From positions 2,480,001 through 2,544,000 of the forward strand of contig NZ_AP022563.1 of the NCBI RefSeq assembly GCF_010726645.1: a stretch of 64,000 bases of DNA, in the 5' to 3' direction. The first letter of the stretch is position 1. Every line of letters begins with the position of its first letter. Below, piece after piece: positions 39,752 to 53,381 of this stretch. The DNA comes from Mycolicibacterium duvalii. GTDB taxonomy: Bacteria; Actinomycetota; Actinomycetes; Mycobacteriales; Mycobacteriaceae. A program made the position numbers and the translations under genes. The notes beneath the pieces were generated by a model. That model was given only the letters and a program-made list of their open reading frames with translations. It was not told where the DNA came from and ran no database searches.

Positions 39752-41263
39752 TCACCCCTGGCCGCAGGCGGCCATCACCAGCTCGCGTACCCGGGCCGCG
39801 TCGGCCTGTCCCTTGGTCGCCTTCATCACCGCACCGACGATCGCCCCGGCGGCCGCCACCTTGCCGCCGCGGATCTTCTCGACGACGTCGGGGTTGGCGG
39901 CCAGCGCATCGTCGACGGCGGCCTGGATCAGCGAGTCGTCGCGGACCACGGCCAGACCGCGGTCGGCCATCACCTGCTCCGGCTCACCCTCCCCGGCCAG
40001 CACCCCTTCGACGACCTGCCGGGCCAGCTTGTTGGAGAGTTTGCCGTCGTCGACGAGCCCGACCACCGCGGCCACCTGCGCCGGCGTGATGGGCAGGTCG
40101 GATACCGCCACACCCTCTTCGTTGGCCTTCTGCACCAGGAAGTTTCCCCACCAGGCGCGCGCGGCGTCGCTGGAGGCACCGTGCTCGACCGTCGCGGCGA
40201 TCAGGTCGAGCGCTCCGATGTTGACCAGGTCGCGCATCACCTCGTCGGAGATCCCCCACTCCTGCTGAATGCGCTTGCGCGACAGCCAGGGAAGCTCCGG
40301 GATGGTCCCCCGCAGCCGTTCGACGAGTTCCCGACCGGGGGCCACCGGCTCGAGGTCGGGCTCGGGGAAGTAGCGGTAGTCCTGCGCTTCCTCCTTGCTC
40401 CGGCCCGGGGAGGTGTGCCCGTCCTCGTGGAAGTGGCGCGTCTCTTGCACCACCTGACCGCCGGACTTCAGAATCGCGGCCTGGCGGCGCATCTCGTAGC
40501 GGACGGCCACCTCGACGCTCTTGAGCGAGTTGACGTTCTTGGTCTCGGTGCGGGTGCCGAACTCGGCCCGGCCGATGGGGCGCAGCGACACATTGGAGTC
40601 ACAGCGCATGGAGCCCTGATCCATCCGCACGTCGGAGACGTCCAACGCGCGCAACAGATCCCGTAGCGCGGTGACGTACGCGCGGGCGATCTCCGGAGCG
40701 CGCTCGCCAGTGCCTTCGATCGGCTTGGTGACGATCTCGATGAGGGGCACGCCCGCCCGGTTGTAATCGGCCAGCGAGGTGGTCGCACCGGCGATGCGTC
40801 CGGTGTCACTGCCCAGGTGGGTCAGCTTGCCGGTGTCTTCCTCCATGTGGGCCCGCTCGATCTCCACCCGCCAGGTGGTGCCGTCGTCGAGCGGGACGTC
40901 GAGATAACCGTCGAACGCGATCGGCTCGTCGTACTGGGAGATCTGGTAGTTCTTCGGCTGATCGGGATAGAAGTAGTTCTTCCTGGCGAATCGGCACCAG
41001 GAGGCGATCTCGCAGTTCAGCGCGAGCCCGATCCTGATCGCCGACTCGACGGCAGCCTGGTTGAGCACCGGCAACGAGCCGGGCAGGCCCAGACAGACCG
41101 GGCACACCTGGGTGTTGGGCTCGGCTCCGAACCGGTTGGCGCACCCGCAGAACATCTTGGTGGCCGTGGAGAGCTCGACGTGGACCTCCATGCCCATCAC
41201 GGGCTCGAATTCGGCGACCACCTCGTCGTAGTCCAGCAGGTCAGCGTTTGCCGCAACGGTCAT
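39752..41263 (-). CDS. gatB: Aspartyl/glutamyl-tRNA amidotransferase subunit B
   Basis: A 503-residue GatB, the kinase subunit that phosphorylates the glutamyl or aspartyl group on mischarged tRNA-Gln/tRNA-Asn. It has [23 protein letters not shown] (zinc-site cysteines), [15 protein letters not shown], and the cradle motif [21 protein letters not shown]. The tail domain (Yqey-like, [21 protein letters not shown]) contacts tRNA. In this window it is separated from gatA and gatC by pfkA and a copper oxidase gene. Confidence 0.96.
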   Translation of the reverse strand: MTVAANADLLDYDEVVAEFEPVMGMEVHVELSTATKMFCGCANRFGAEPNTQVCPVCLGLPGSLPVLNQAAVESAIRIGLALNCEIASWCRFARKNYFYPDQPKNYQISQYDEPIAFDGYLDVPLDDGTTWRVEIERAHMEEDTGKLTHLGSDTGRIAGATTSLADYNRAGVPLIEIVTKPIEGTGERAPEIARAYVTALRDLLRALDVSDVRMDQGSMRCDSNVSLRPIGRAEFGTRTETKNVNSLKSVEVAVRYEMRRQAAILKSGGQVVQETRHFHEDGHTSPGRSKEEAQDYRYFPEPDLEPVAPGRELVERLRGTIPELPWLSRKRIQQEWGISDEVMRDLVNIGALDLIAATVEHGASSDAARAWWGNFLVQKANEEGVAVSDLPITPAQVAAVVGLVDDGKLSNKLARQVVEGVLAGEGEPEQVMADRGLAVVRDDSLIQAAVDDALAANPDVVEKIRGGKVAAAGAIVGAVMKATKGQADAARVRELVMAACGQG

Positions 41264-41294
41264 ACCGGAATCCTATTCGTGATTGAATCCTGCC

Positions 41295-42725
41295 ATGGCG
41301 TTGGATCGGCGCACGTTCCTCCGCGCCGGCGCCCTCGCCACCCTGGCCGGAAGTGCCGCAGTCTCCGCGTGCTCCCGCTCCACCGGCCCCGCACAGGGCC
41401 CCGTCTTGACCGCCGCCCAGTCCGAGGTGGACCTCGGCGGGGGCGTCGTCGTGCCCACCTGGGTGTGGAACGGCCGACTGCCCGCCGAGGAGATCCGGCT
41501 CACCCGCGGTCAGACGCTACAGATCACCCTGACCAACAACCTGCCCGAGCCGTCCACCGTGCACTGGCACGGACTGGCGGTGCCGAACGCGATGGACGGC
41601 GTGCCCGTCCTGACCCAGCAACCCGTCGAACCCGGCGGATCGTTTCGCTACGAGTTCTCCGTACCCGATGCCGGCACCTACTGGGCACATCCGCATTACG
41701 GCTCCCAACTCGACCGCGGCCTGTATGCACCGGTGATCATCGAGGACCCCGCCGACGGTGCCGATTACGACGACGAGCTGACCCTCATCGTCGACGACTG
41801 GCTCGACGGCACGGGAACCAACCCCGACGAGGTGCTCCGGACGCTGCAACGCACCGGGATGAAACCGATGGAGCCCGGCGGCCCCGGCGTCACACCGGTG
41901 GCGCCGCTGGGCGCAGACGGCGGCGACGTGACCTACCCCCACTTCCTCATCAACGGACGCGTGCCCGCCGATCCCGTCGTCGCCGGGTACCGGTCCGGGC
42001 AACGAGTGCGACTGCGCATCATCAACGCCGGGGGTGACTCGGCCTTCCGGGTCGGGATTCCCGGCGTCCCCCTGCGGGTGACCCACACCGACGGCTTCCC
42101 CGTGATGCCCCGGCAGGTCGACTCGGTGCTGCTCGGCATGGGCGAACGCGCCGACGCGATCGTCACACTGGGTGACACGTCGGTGCCCGTCGTCGCGGCG
42201 CCCTACGGAAAAGACGGATATGCCCAGCTGAACCTGCAAGTCGGCGGCGCGCCCCTGGCCGGCGACGCGACCGATGTTCAGGCATTCGCCTCGACGCTGT
42301 CCCGACAGGTGCCGTTGAACACCGCGACGCTGACCCCCACCGAGGCGGTCACCCTGCCCGCAAAGGCGCCGGACCGGACCGTGGACCTGCGGTTGTCAGG
42401 GCCCGTCGAGGGCTACCGGTGGCTGATCAACGGCGAGGTCTACGACCCCGCCGGCCCGGGGCTGCCGGTGCGGCCCGGCGAACGCGTCCGCCTCCGCTTC
42501 GTCAGCGAGTCGATGATGTTCCACCCGATGCACCTACACGGACACACCTTCGAGGTGGTCGGCGCCGACGGCCCGCGGGCACGCAAGGACACGGTGCTGG
42601 TACCGCCGGAGGCGACCGTCGAGGTGGATTTCGACACCGACAACCCCGGAAAGTGGATCTCGCACTGCCACAACGAGTATCACCTCGAGGCCGGAATGGC
42701 GACCTACCTCGAGTACACATCGTGA
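41295..42725 (+). CDS. Tat-exported multicopper oxidase
   Basis: A 476-residue multicopper oxidase. The Tat signal is DRRTFLRAGALATLAGSAAVSAC, with a lipobox-like VSAC, so it is probably a lipoprotein folded with copper before export. All four copper motifs are present: HWHGL, HPHYG, HPMHLHGH and HCHNEYHLEAGM, with the axial Met of the type 1 site. By analogy with mycobacterial MmcO it likely oxidises Cu(I) or phenols for copper resistance. No TACCC-N5-GGGTA (RicR) box is seen in the 31 bp upstream. It is the only + strand gene in the gatB-pfkA-gatA-gatC run. Confidence 0.9.
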   Translation: MALDRRTFLRAGALATLAGSAAVSACSRSTGPAQGPVLTAAQSEVDLGGGVVVPTWVWNGRLPAEEIRLTRGQTLQITLTNNLPEPSTVHWHGLAVPNAMDGVPVLTQQPVEPGGSFRYEFSVPDAGTYWAHPHYGSQLDRGLYAPVIIEDPADGADYDDELTLIVDDWLDGTGTNPDEVLRTLQRTGMKPMEPGGPGVTPVAPLGADGGDVTYPHFLINGRVPADPVVAGYRSGQRVRLRIINAGGDSAFRVGIPGVPLRVTHTDGFPVMPRQVDSVLLGMGERADAIVTLGDTSVPVVAAPYGKDGYAQLNLQVGGAPLAGDATDVQAFASTLSRQVPLNTATLTPTEAVTLPAKAPDRTVDLRLSGPVEGYRWLINGEVYDPAGPGLPVRPGERVRLRFVSESMMFHPMHLHGHTFEVVGADGPRARKDTVLVPPEATVEVDFDTDNPGKWISHCHNEYHLEAGMATYLEYTS

Positions 42726-42741
42726 CGCCGGCCGGGCGGGC

Positions 42742-43773
42742 TCAGCCGAAGAATTCGGCGGCGTCGTCGTAACGGCTCTGCGGCACCAGCTTGAGCTCCC
42801 GCACGGCATCCGCGAGCGGCACCCGGCCGATGTCCTGGCCACGCAGCGACACCATCATTCCGTACTCGCCGGCGTGCGCGGCGTCGGCGGCGTTGACCCC
42901 GAACCTGGTGGCCAGCACCCGGTCGTAGGCCGTCGGGGTACCCCCGCGCTGCACGTGGCCCAGGACGGTCACCCGGACGTCTTTGTTGATCCGCTTCTCG
43001 ACTTCCATCGCCAGCTGCTGGGCGACCCCGGTGAACCGTTCGTGCCCGAACTCGTCGATGCCGCCCTGGCGCAGCTGCATCGACCCCTCGGCCGGTTTGG
43101 CCCCTTCGGCGACCACGCAGATGAAGTGGGAGTCACCGCGCACGAACCGCTCCTTGACCAGGCGGCACACTTCCTCGACGTCGAACGGCTGCTCGGGGAT
43201 CAGCGTCATGTGCGCGCCCGAGGCCAGACCGGCGTTCAGCGCGATCCAGCCGGCGTGGCGTCCCATCACCTCCACGAGCATCACCCGTTGGTGCGACTCC
43301 GCGGTGCTGTGCAGCCGGTCGATGGCCTCGGTCGCGACGGTCAGCGCGGTGTCGTGGCCGAAAGTCACGTCGGTGCAATCGATGTCGTTGTCGATCGTCT
43401 TGGGCACCCCGACCACGGGCACGTTCTCCTCGGAGAGCCAGTGCGCGGCGGTCAAGGTGCCCTCGCCACCGATCGGGATCAACACGTCGATGCCGTTGTC
43501 CTCGAGGGTCTGCTTGATCTGGTCCAGGCCGGCGCGCAGTATGTCGGGGTTGACCCGCGCGGTGCCCAGCATGGTTCCGCCCTTGGCCAGCAACCGGTCG
43601 TTGCGGTCGTCGTTGCGCAGCTGGATGCGACGGTTCTCCAGCAGGCCGCGCCAGCCGTCCTGGAACCCCACCACCGACGAGCCGTACCGCACGTCGCAGG
43701 TCCGCACCACGGCGCGGATCACCGCGTTGAGGCCGGGACAGTCACCGCCACCGGTCAGTACTCCGATACGCAT
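42742..43773 (-). CDS. pfkA: ATP-dependent 6-phosphofructokinase
   Basis: A 343-residue group III (mixed-substrate) PFK of the actinobacterial type. It has [20 protein letters not shown] (ATP-binding GGDCPG), [29 protein letters not shown] (catalytic Asp) and [21 protein letters not shown] rather than GGDGT points to ATP use. The second ATG (43,773) is chosen because it matches the family start; an ATG three codons earlier (MGRMRIG) is possible. It lies 18 bp after gatA and is probably in the gatC-gatA-pfkA operon. Confidence 0.96.
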   Translation of the reverse strand: MRIGVLTGGGDCPGLNAVIRAVVRTCDVRYGSSVVGFQDGWRGLLENRRIQLRNDDRNDRLLAKGGTMLGTARVNPDILRAGLDQIKQTLEDNGIDVLIPIGGEGTLTAAHWLSEENVPVVGVPKTIDNDIDCTDVTFGHDTALTVATEAIDRLHSTAESHQRVMLVEVMGRHAGWIALNAGLASGAHMTLIPEQPFDVEEVCRLVKERFVRGDSHFICVVAEGAKPAEGSMQLRQGGIDEFGHERFTGVAQQLAMEVEKRINKDVRVTVLGHVQRGGTPTAYDRVLATRFGVNAADAAHAGEYGMMVSLRGQDIGRVPLADAVRELKLVPQSRYDDAAEFFG

Positions 43774-43791
43774 GCGTCCCATCCTCCCCTG

Positions 43792-45276
43792 TCAGAGTGC
43801 GCTCGGCAGCGGACCGCGCGCGGCCTCGTAGGCGGCGCCCACGCGGTAGAGCCGGTCGTCGGCCAGCGCCGGCGCCATGATCTGCAGGCCCACGGGCAGC
43901 CCGTCGTCCTCGCTGAGGCCCGACGGCACCGACATTCCGCAGTGCCCGGCCAGGTTCAACGGCAGCGTGCACAGGTCGAACAGATACATCGACAGCGGGT
44001 CGTCGACTTTCTCCCCGAGACGGAACGCGGTGGTGGGGGTTGCCGGCGACACCAGCACGTCCACGCTCTCGTAGGCCGTCTGCAGATCGCGCGCGATCAG
44101 CGTGCGCACCTTCTGGGCCTGGTTGTAGTAGGCGTCGTAATAGCCGGCCGACAGCGCGTAGGTGCCGATCATGATGCGCCGCTTGACTTCCGGACCGAAT
44201 CCGGCGGCGCGGGTGAGGGCCATCACCTCCTCGGCGCTGCGGGTGCCGTCGTCACCGGCGCGCAGGCCGTACCGCATGCCGTCGAACTTGGCCAGGTTCG
44301 ACGACACCTCCGACGGCAGGATCAGGTAGTAGGCGGCCAGCGAATAGTCGAAGTGCGGGCAATCGACTTCGGTGACCTCGGCACCGAGTGCGGTCAGTTG
44401 CTCGACCGCGGCGGTGAACGACGCCTGCACCCCCGGCTGGTAGCCCTCCCCGCTGCGCAGCTGCTTGACCACGCCGACGCGCACGCCGGTCAGATCCCCG
44501 GCCGCGCCCGCCCGCGCGGCGGCGACCACGTCGGGCACCGGCGCGTCGACCGACGTCGAATCGCGTGGGTCGTGACCGGCGATCACCGCGTGCAGCATCG
44601 CGGTGTCGAGCACGGTGCGGGCGCACGGTCCGCCCTGGTCCAGCGACGACGCGCATGCGATCAGGCCGTAGCGGGACACCGTGCCGTATGTCGGCTTCAC
44701 GCCGACCGTCGCGGTGAGTGCCGCGGGCTGGCGGATCGAACCTCCGGTGTCCGACCCGATGGCCAGCGGGGCCTGGAACGCGGCCAGCGCCGCTGCGCTG
44801 CCCCCGCCGGAGCCGCCGGCCACCCGGTCGACATCCCACGGGTTGCGGGTGGGACCGTAGGCCGAGTTCTCGGTCGACGACCCCATCGCGAACTCGTCCA
44901 TGTTGGTCTTGCCCAGGATCGGGATGCCCGCGGCGCGCAACCGTGCGGTGACGGTGGCGTCATACGGCGACGTCCAGCCTTCGAGGATCTTCGATCCGCA
45001 CGTGGTCGGCATATCGGTGGTGGTGAAGACGTCTTTGAGCGCCAGCGGAACCCCGGCCAACGGCGAGGCCGGCCTCTCACCGGCGGCGACTGCCTTGTCG
45101 ACGGCGGCCGCGGCGTCCAGTGCCCGCTCGGCGGCGACGTGCAGAAATGCGTGGAAGCGGTCGTCGGTGGCGGCGATCTGGTCGAGACAGGCCTGCGTCA
45201 CCTCTGTCGACGACACCTCTTTGGCGGCGATCTTGGCACCCAACTCGGCTCCGTCGAACCTGATCAGATCGCTCAT
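43792..45276 (-). CDS. gatA: Aspartyl/glutamyl-tRNA amidotransferase subunit A
   Basis: A 494-residue amidase-signature enzyme that releases ammonia from glutamine for the GatCAB complex. The Ser-cisSer-Lys triad is visible: Lys in [12 protein letters not shown], the glycine-serine stretch [12 protein letters not shown] and the nucleophile in [15 protein letters not shown] at 45,276 overlaps the gatC stop (ATGA). The length is normal. Confidence 0.97.
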   Translation of the reverse strand: MSDLIRFDGAELGAKIAAKEVSSTEVTQACLDQIAATDDRFHAFLHVAAERALDAAAAVDKAVAAGERPASPLAGVPLALKDVFTTTDMPTTCGSKILEGWTSPYDATVTARLRAAGIPILGKTNMDEFAMGSSTENSAYGPTRNPWDVDRVAGGSGGGSAAALAAFQAPLAIGSDTGGSIRQPAALTATVGVKPTYGTVSRYGLIACASSLDQGGPCARTVLDTAMLHAVIAGHDPRDSTSVDAPVPDVVAAARAGAAGDLTGVRVGVVKQLRSGEGYQPGVQASFTAAVEQLTALGAEVTEVDCPHFDYSLAAYYLILPSEVSSNLAKFDGMRYGLRAGDDGTRSAEEVMALTRAAGFGPEVKRRIMIGTYALSAGYYDAYYNQAQKVRTLIARDLQTAYESVDVLVSPATPTTAFRLGEKVDDPLSMYLFDLCTLPLNLAGHCGMSVPSGLSEDDGLPVGLQIMAPALADDRLYRVGAAYEAARGPLPSAL

Positions 45277-45572
45277 TCGGGTTCCCCCAGAATCCGTGGC
45301 ACCGCGAACCGGCCTTCCTCGGGGCGGGGCGCCTCCGCAAGCGCCTCCTGCTGGCCCAGGCCCGGCGCGACGTCATCGGGACGAAACACGTTGACGTCCT
45401 TGAGCGGATTGTCGGTGGCATCGACGCCGGTGACATCGACGGCCCGGATCTTGCTGACATGGCCGAGGATGGCGTCGAGCTGACCGGCGAAGCTGTCGAG
45501 CTCGCTGTCTGTCAGGGCGAGCCGAGCCAGCCGCGCCAGGTGGGCAACCTCGTCTCGGGAGATCTGTGACAC
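45273..45572 (-). CDS. gatC: Aspartyl/glutamyl-tRNA amidotransferase subunit C
   Basis: A 99-residue GatC, the belt that joins GatA and GatB. Family features are [32 protein letters not shown] and [18 protein letters not shown] near the C-terminus. The GTG at 45,572 gives the exact family length; longer frames upstream lack similarity. It is translationally coupled to gatA. Confidence 0.95.
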   Translation of the reverse strand: MSQISRDEVAHLARLARLALTDSELDSFAGQLDAILGHVSKIRAVDVTGVDATDNPLKDVNVFRPDDVAPGLGQQEALAEAPRPEEGRFAVPRILGEPE

Positions 45573-45654
45573 GACCACGAAGCCTAGTTCACGACGCTCG
45601 CCCCGACCGCGGCCGAGTCGCCGACCTGCGCGGGTCCGTGACACAGTGTTGGCC

Positions 45655-48448
<2,794 letters not shown>

Positions 48449-48510
48449 CTATCGAAACCCCCCGACATCGGATCCCCGGCTCTCCCGTACCGCGTGCGTA
48501 GGCTGCCACC

Positions 48511-48936
48511 ATGGCGAACTCCAGGGCGCACCCGAGGGCGCACCCTCTCATGTTCGACGACGACGACCCCGGACTGGCCGAACTGCGCGCCGTCGCGCTC
48601 GCCTTTCCCGGGGCCGCGGAGAAGGTCTCCTGGGGCAGACCGGTGTTCTGCGCGCCGAAGATGTTCGCCGTCTACGGCGGCAGCGCCAAGACCGGGACGG
48701 CGGGCGCACACCGTCAGTATCCGCACAGTGTGCTCGTCAAGGTCGACGAGAGCGATCGGCCGGCACTCGAGCAGGACAGCCGCTTCTTCTTCCCGGCCTA
48801 CCTCGGACCGTTCGGCTGGTTGGGGCTGGATCTGGACGCCGCTGAAGTCGACTGGAGCGAAGTCACCGAGCTCGTCGATGCCTCCTACCGGAGGGTTGCG
48901 TCGAAGAAATCCATCAGGCAGCTCGACCAACGCTGA
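48511..48936 (+). CDS. MmcQ/YjbR-family protein
   Basis: A 141-residue CyaY-like-fold protein of the MmcQ/YjbR (DUF419) family. Visible are ELRAVALAFPGAAEKVSWGRPVFCAPKMFAVYGG, FFFPAYLGPFGWLGLDLDAAEVDWSEVTELVDASYRRVASKK. These proteins are thought to bind DNA or act as small accessory proteins; no activity is established. It begins 72 bp from the divergent ligA and ends 37 bp before the acyl-CoA ligase. Confidence 0.8.
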   Translation: MANSRAHPRAHPLMFDDDDPGLAELRAVALAFPGAAEKVSWGRPVFCAPKMFAVYGGSAKTGTAGAHRQYPHSVLVKVDESDRPALEQDSRFFFPAYLGPFGWLGLDLDAAEVDWSEVTELVDASYRRVASKKSIRQLDQR

Positions 48937-48973
48937 CCCCTGCGGCGGCCGGACGTGATTCGATCAGACCATC

Positions 48974-50581
48974 ATGAGTTTCTCGAGCCCCTTCCCCGAA
49001 GTCCACATCCCGACGGCCAGCATCTTCGACTACCTGTTCACCGGGATCGAGGACAGCGACCTCGACCGCGTCGCGCTGATCGACACGAAATCCAAGCGGC
49101 ACACCAGTTACCGCGAGATGATCGGCCGCATCGACACCTTCGCCGGCGCGCTGGCCGCCCGGGGCGTCGGTGTCGGTGAAGTGGTCGGTCTGCTCGCGCC
49201 GAACAGCTCGGCGTTCGCGGTGGCCTTTCACGGCATCCTGCGCTCGGGCGCGACGGCGACCACGGTCAACGCGTTGTTCACTGCCAACGACATCGCCAAA
49301 CAGCTGAAAGACGCGGGGGCCCGCATGCTGGTCACCGTCACCCCGCTCCTGGAGCAGGCCAAGTCAGGTGCCGCTGCGGCAGGTATCGCCGACGAGAACC
49401 TGGTGGTGCTAGACGGCGCGGGCCGCGACACCGACGGGCACCCCAACGCCGAGGAGTTGCTCGCAGGTGCGCCGCAGGCACCGGCGGTCGACTTCGCCCC
49501 GTCCTCGCATCTGGCGGTGCTGCCCTACAGTTCCGGCACCACCGGCAATCCCAAGGGCGTCATGCTGACCCACCGCAACCTGGTCGCCAACGTGGCCCAG
49601 ATCCGCCCGCTGCACGGCATGACGCCCGACGACGTGGTGCTTGCAGTGCTGCCGTTCTTCCACATCTACGGGATGACGGTGTTGCTCAACGCCGCGCTGC
49701 ACGCCCGCGCGAAACTGGTGATCATGCCCGCTTTCGATCTGGGCGACTTCCTGGCCGGCATCGCCGAGCACCGGGCCACCATCGCGTTCATCGCGCCGCC
49801 GGTCGCCGTGGCACTGGCCAAGCACCCGCTGGTCGACGACTACGACCTGTCCTCGCTGAAGGTGGTGATGTCCGGCGCCGCGCCGCTGGATGCCGACCTC
49901 GGCCATGCGGTGGCCCGACGCCTGGGCTGCAAGGTGGTTCAGGGCTACGGGATGAGTGAACTGAGCCCGGTCAGCCACATCACCCCCTTCGACGCCGGCC
50001 GGCACGACATGCAGGTCGACGCACCACTGAGCTCGGTCGGGTGGACCGTCTCCAACGCCGCCTCCAAGATCGTCGACCCGGAAACCGGTGACGAAATCCA
50101 TCCTCCCGCAGAAGGTTTGAGCAAGACCGGTGAGTTGTGGTTCAAGGGGCCCAACGTGATGGCCGGCTATCTCAACAACGAGGAGGCCACGCGGGCGATC
50201 ATCGATGCCCAGGGCTGGCTGCACACCGGCGATCTCGCCCAGGTGGATGCGCACGGGTGCGTCTACATCGTCGACCGGCTCAAAGAGCTGATCAAGTACA
50301 AGGGCTACCAGGTGCCTCCGGCCGAGCTGGAGGCGGTGTTGCTGACCCACCCGCAGATCGCCGATGCCGCTGTCGTCGGGGCGCCCGACGACAGCGGCGA
50401 GGAAGTGCCGAAGGCGTTCGTCGTCGCCCAGCCCGGCAGCGAGCTCAGCGCCGCAGACGTCATCGAGTTCGTCGCCGGACAGGTCGCGCCGTACAAGAAG
50501 GTCCGCGAGGTGGCTTTCATCGATGCCATCCCTAAATCGGCGTCGGGCAAGATCCTGCGCAAGGACCTGCGGTCGACGTGA
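48974..50581 (+). CDS. Acyl-CoA synthetase, 4-coumarate--CoA-ligase type
   Basis: A 535-residue ANL-superfamily adenylating enzyme. The P-loop is LPYSSGTTGNPKGVMLTHRN. The aryl/acyl site is followed by VVQGYGMSELSPVSHITPF, the hinge motif in HTGDLAQVDAHGCVYIVDRLKELIKYKGYQV, and the catalytic lysine near the C-terminus is in PKSASGKILRKDLRS. The 4-coumarate ligase label is by overall form; the acid activated in vivo may be aromatic or aliphatic. Start ATG at 48,974. It is convergent with the MetE-like gene. Confidence 0.9.
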   Translation: MSFSSPFPEVHIPTASIFDYLFTGIEDSDLDRVALIDTKSKRHTSYREMIGRIDTFAGALAARGVGVGEVVGLLAPNSSAFAVAFHGILRSGATATTVNALFTANDIAKQLKDAGARMLVTVTPLLEQAKSGAAAAGIADENLVVLDGAGRDTDGHPNAEELLAGAPQAPAVDFAPSSHLAVLPYSSGTTGNPKGVMLTHRNLVANVAQIRPLHGMTPDDVVLAVLPFFHIYGMTVLLNAALHARAKLVIMPAFDLGDFLAGIAEHRATIAFIAPPVAVALAKHPLVDDYDLSSLKVVMSGAAPLDADLGHAVARRLGCKVVQGYGMSELSPVSHITPFDAGRHDMQVDAPLSSVGWTVSNAASKIVDPETGDEIHPPAEGLSKTGELWFKGPNVMAGYLNNEEATRAIIDAQGWLHTGDLAQVDAHGCVYIVDRLKELIKYKGYQVPPAELEAVLLTHPQIADAAVVGAPDDSGEEVPKAFVVAQPGSELSAADVIEFVAGQVAPYKKVREVAFIDAIPKSASGKILRKDLRST

Positions 50582-50598
50582 CACCCGCCGACGCGGCG

Positions 50599-51609
50599 TC
50601 AGACCGCGTCGGGCTCGTCGCGCAGCGCGTCGGATGTGCGCTGCGCCAGTTCGATCGCCGTGCGTGCCCACCCCTGGGTGGCTGCGGCCAGGCCGCACGC
50701 CGGCGTGATACCGATCCGGTGGCGTAACACCGTGCGGGGGAAGCCCAGTCGGTCGGTGATCGATGCCACCGATTTCGCGATCATCTCGACCGAGGGCCGC
50801 GCAAGGGTCTCGGTCGCCGCCACCGCGCCCAGCAGGACGGTGCGGCCCGACTCCACGAACTCGCCGATGCCGTCGAGGTCGCCGGCGTCCAAGGCCTGGA
50901 CATCCACCGAGACGGCGGTGATCGTGCTCTCGCGCAATGCCTTCCATGGCAGACCCGCTGCACAACAATGCACCGCGACGTCGGGACCCGCCGCGGCGGC
51001 GCAGGTGTCGAGCATGGCGGTGACCGCCGACTCCTCCAGCGCCGCGACCGGATTAAGACGCGTCACTCCCGACAGCGCGCCGGCCACCGCGGCAGGAAGC
51101 GAGGGTTCGTCGAACTGTACGGCGACCGCGGCTCCCAGGCGGCGCGCGACGGTGGCGCGATGCCGGTCCACGCCTTCGGCCAGCGACATCGTCACGTCGC
51201 GCAGGGCCCCGGGATCGGTAATGGCCCGGTGGCCGTTGCTCAGTTCCAGGTGTGCTGCCAGCGTCACCGGCCCGGGCGCCTGCACCTTGATCACCCGGTC
51301 GCCGCCGCGCAGACCGGCGCTCTCCCAGGCCTCCTCGAGCGCGTCGAGATCCTCGTCGAGCAGGCTGACCGCGCGCCGGACCGCTGAGCTGCGCCCCGGG
51401 GCGATCCGGTAACCCCGCGGCACGACGTCGATCCCGATGTCGACGAGCAGCGCACCGGCTCGCCCGATGAGGTCGGCGCCCACGCCCCGGGCGGGCAATT
51501 CGACCAGGTGCGGCAGCCGGTGCAGTTCCCCGACGACGACTTCGGCGGCCTCCCGCGCAGACGTTCCGGGCCAGGACCCGATGCCGGTGGCGGTGGCGAA
51601 CACACTCAC
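50599..51609 (-). CDS. Cobalamin-independent methionine-synthase-like (MetE C-domain) protein
   Basis: A 336-residue TIM-barrel protein similar to the C-terminal half of MetE. It has VFATATGIGSWPGTSAREAAEVV at the start and a zinc-binding His-Cys in AVHCCAAGLPWKALRES near residue 212, but lacks the long N-terminal half of full MetE. Short archaeal-type and actinobacterial homologues may use methylcobalamin or another methyl donor. The activity of this protein (M. tuberculosis Rv3015c) is unknown. It starts at ATG 51,609, divergent from the lipoprotein gene. Confidence 0.82.
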   Translation of the reverse strand: MSVFATATGIGSWPGTSAREAAEVVVGELHRLPHLVELPARGVGADLIGRAGALLVDIGIDVVPRGYRIAPGRSSAVRRAVSLLDEDLDALEEAWESAGLRGGDRVIKVQAPGPVTLAAHLELSNGHRAITDPGALRDVTMSLAEGVDRHRATVARRLGAAVAVQFDEPSLPAAVAGALSGVTRLNPVAALEESAVTAMLDTCAAAAGPDVAVHCCAAGLPWKALRESTITAVSVDVQALDAGDLDGIGEFVESGRTVLLGAVAATETLARPSVEMIAKSVASITDRLGFPRTVLRHRIGITPACGLAAATQGWARTAIELAQRTSDALRDEPDAV

Positions 51610-51644
51610 TCGCCCGACGATATGCGACGCATTAAAGTCAGGTC

Positions 51645-52310
51645 ATGACGGCCCGGGGATGCACGTCGGTCCGCCGCACCTGGTGGCCGGGTTGTCTGCT
51701 GGGCGTGGCGGCGGCACTGACGGTCAGCTGCGCCCACACGGTCGACGGCGTGGCGGTGCGCTCGGCGCCGCTCCCCGACGAGGATTCACAGTCCCCGGTC
51801 GACGTCGACACCGTGCTGCTGGATCGGGCGCAGATGCAGGCGGTCACCGGCGCCGGCGCGGACCTGACGCCGGTCCCCGGGATGCAGAGCAAAACTCCGC
51901 TCGACATCGATCCGCTCGCTGAAAAGGTTCCGGCGCAATGCCGTTGGGTGTTCGCCGAGACGCAGGTGTTCGGCAGCGAGATCGAGGAGTTCCACAAGAC
52001 GACCTACCAGAACCCGCCCGATGGTGGTCTCATCTCCCAGGCGGCCGCCGGCTACCGCGACGCCGAGACCGCCCGCCGGGCATTCGGCCAGCTCGTCGGG
52101 CTGATCCAGCAGTGCGGCGACACCAGTCCCGGTCCGGCCATGGTCGGAGAGGTGACCACCACCGCGGACTCGGTGCGGACCCGCCCCGGTGGCTGCGGCC
52201 GGGATTACCTCGTGAAATCGGCGGTGCTGATCGAGGTGACGTTCTGCGCGTTTCCCGACTCGGTGCCCGACATCGTGATGGCGAACATCGCGGCCAACAT
52301 CCCGGGTTAG
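51645..52310 (+). CDS. PknH-sensor-like lipoprotein (LpqA-like)
   Basis: A 221-residue lipoprotein: a basic N-terminus, hydrophobic stretch [15 protein letters not shown] and lipobox LTVSC, then an extracytoplasmic PknH-like sensor domain (PF14032 type). The domain includes [53 protein letters not shown] and the conserved cysteines in GGCGRDY and VTFCAFP, which form disulfides in PknH. It occupies the position of lpqA (Rv3016). Ligand unknown. Its stop codon overlaps the mnmA stop on the other strand. Confidence 0.82.
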   Translation: MTARGCTSVRRTWWPGCLLGVAAALTVSCAHTVDGVAVRSAPLPDEDSQSPVDVDTVLLDRAQMQAVTGAGADLTPVPGMQSKTPLDIDPLAEKVPAQCRWVFAETQVFGSEIEEFHKTTYQNPPDGGLISQAAAGYRDAETARRAFGQLVGLIQQCGDTSPGPAMVGEVTTTADSVRTRPGGCGRDYLVKSAVLIEVTFCAFPDSVPDIVMANIAANIPG

Positions 52311-53380
52311 CGCGCCGAACGGATCGTCGCCGAGCCCAGCACCTCGTCCCCGTCCGGGTCCGGCCGGTAGAGCACCAGCGTCTGCCCGGGCGCTACGCCT
52401 CGCAGCGGGGCGCGGAGGTCGACCACGACCCGGTCGTCGTAGAGGTGGGCGACGGCGTCGACGACGCCGCCGTGGGCGCGCACCTGGACCTGGCATTCCA
52501 CCGGGCCGGTGGGCGCGACACCGGAGGTGACCACGGGCGCGTCGCCGACCAGCGTGGTGACGTCGAGATCTGCGACGTCGCCGACGCGGACGGTGCCGGT
52601 CTGGGCGTCGATGCCGGTGACGTAGCGGGGGCGCCCATCGGGTCCGGGGCCGGCGATGCCCAGGCCCTTGCGCTGACCGACGGTGAATCCGTGTATCCCG
52701 TCGTGTTCGGCGAGCACCGTCCCGGCACCGTCGACCACGGGTCCGCGCCGGACCCCGATGCGGGCTCCGAGGAAGGCACGGGTGTCCCCCGAGGGAATGA
52801 AACAGATGTCGTGGCTGTCGGCCTTCTCGGCCACCGCCAGCCCACGCTCGGCCGCTTCCCGGCGGATCTGCCCCTTCGGGGTGTCCCCGATCGGGAACAC
52901 GGCGTGCCGCAGCTGCTCGGCGGTCAGCACCGCCAGGACGTAGGACTGGTCTTTGTCGTGGTCGACGGCGCGACGCAACCTGCCGCCGGAGAGCCGGGCG
53001 TAGTGTCCGGTCGCCAGCGCATCGAAGTCCAGCGCCAGGGCGCGAGCGGCCAGCGCGGAGAACTTGATTCGCTCGTTACAGCGCACACAGGGGTTCGGCG
53101 TCTCGCCCCGGGCATACGACGAGACGAAGTCGTCGATGACGTCTTCTTTGAAGCGGTCGGCGAAATCCCAGACGTAGAACGGGATTCCGAGGACATCGGC
53201 GACTCGGCGCGCGTCGCCCGCGTCTTCCTTCGAGCAACAGCCTCGCGACCCGGTGCGCAGTGTCCCGGGCGCGGAGGACAGCGCCAGATGCACACCGGTG
53301 ACGTCATGGCCGGCGTCGACCATCCGGGCCGCGGCCACCGAGGAGTCGACGCCGCCGCTCATCGCGACCAGGACCCGCAT
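52307..53380 (-). CDS. mnmA: tRNA-specific 2-thiouridylase
   Basis: A 357-residue MnmA that makes 2-thiouridine at position 34 of tRNA-Lys, tRNA-Glu and tRNA-Gln using sulfur from IscS. It has the PP-loop [16 protein letters not shown] at residues 5-20, catalytic cysteines in [12 protein letters not shown] and in the later VECQVQVR segment, and the [14 protein letters not shown] motif. The ATG at 53,380 matches the family start [10 protein letters not shown]; a longer frame runs back through a tandem repeat and is rejected. It begins one nucleotide after the iscS stop. Confidence 0.95.
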   Translation of the reverse strand: MRVLVAMSGGVDSSVAAARMVDAGHDVTGVHLALSSAPGTLRTGSRGCCSKEDAGDARRVADVLGIPFYVWDFADRFKEDVIDDFVSSYARGETPNPCVRCNERIKFSALAARALALDFDALATGHYARLSGGRLRRAVDHDKDQSYVLAVLTAEQLRHAVFPIGDTPKGQIRREAAERGLAVAEKADSHDICFIPSGDTRAFLGARIGVRRGPVVDGAGTVLAEHDGIHGFTVGQRKGLGIAGPGPDGRPRYVTGIDAQTGTVRVGDVADLDVTTLVGDAPVVTSGVAPTGPVECQVQVRAHGGVVDAVAHLYDDRVVVDLRAPLRGVAPGQTLVLYRPDPDGDEVLGSATIRSAR

Positions 53381-53381
53381 G

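Noticed and set aside
41264..41294. Copper-responsive RicR/CsoR operator for the multicopper oxidase
   Set aside because: No TACCC-N5-GGGTA palindrome or CsoR-like site is visible in the short upstream gap.
42874..45483. 869-codon open frame on the + strand across pfkA and gatA
   Set aside because: It is antisense to two well-recognised genes, has no family motif and is Arg/His/Gly-rich as expected from high-G+C shadow frames.
49409..50968. 519-codon open frame opposite the acyl-CoA ligase
   Set aside because: Shadow frame of an intact ANL enzyme.
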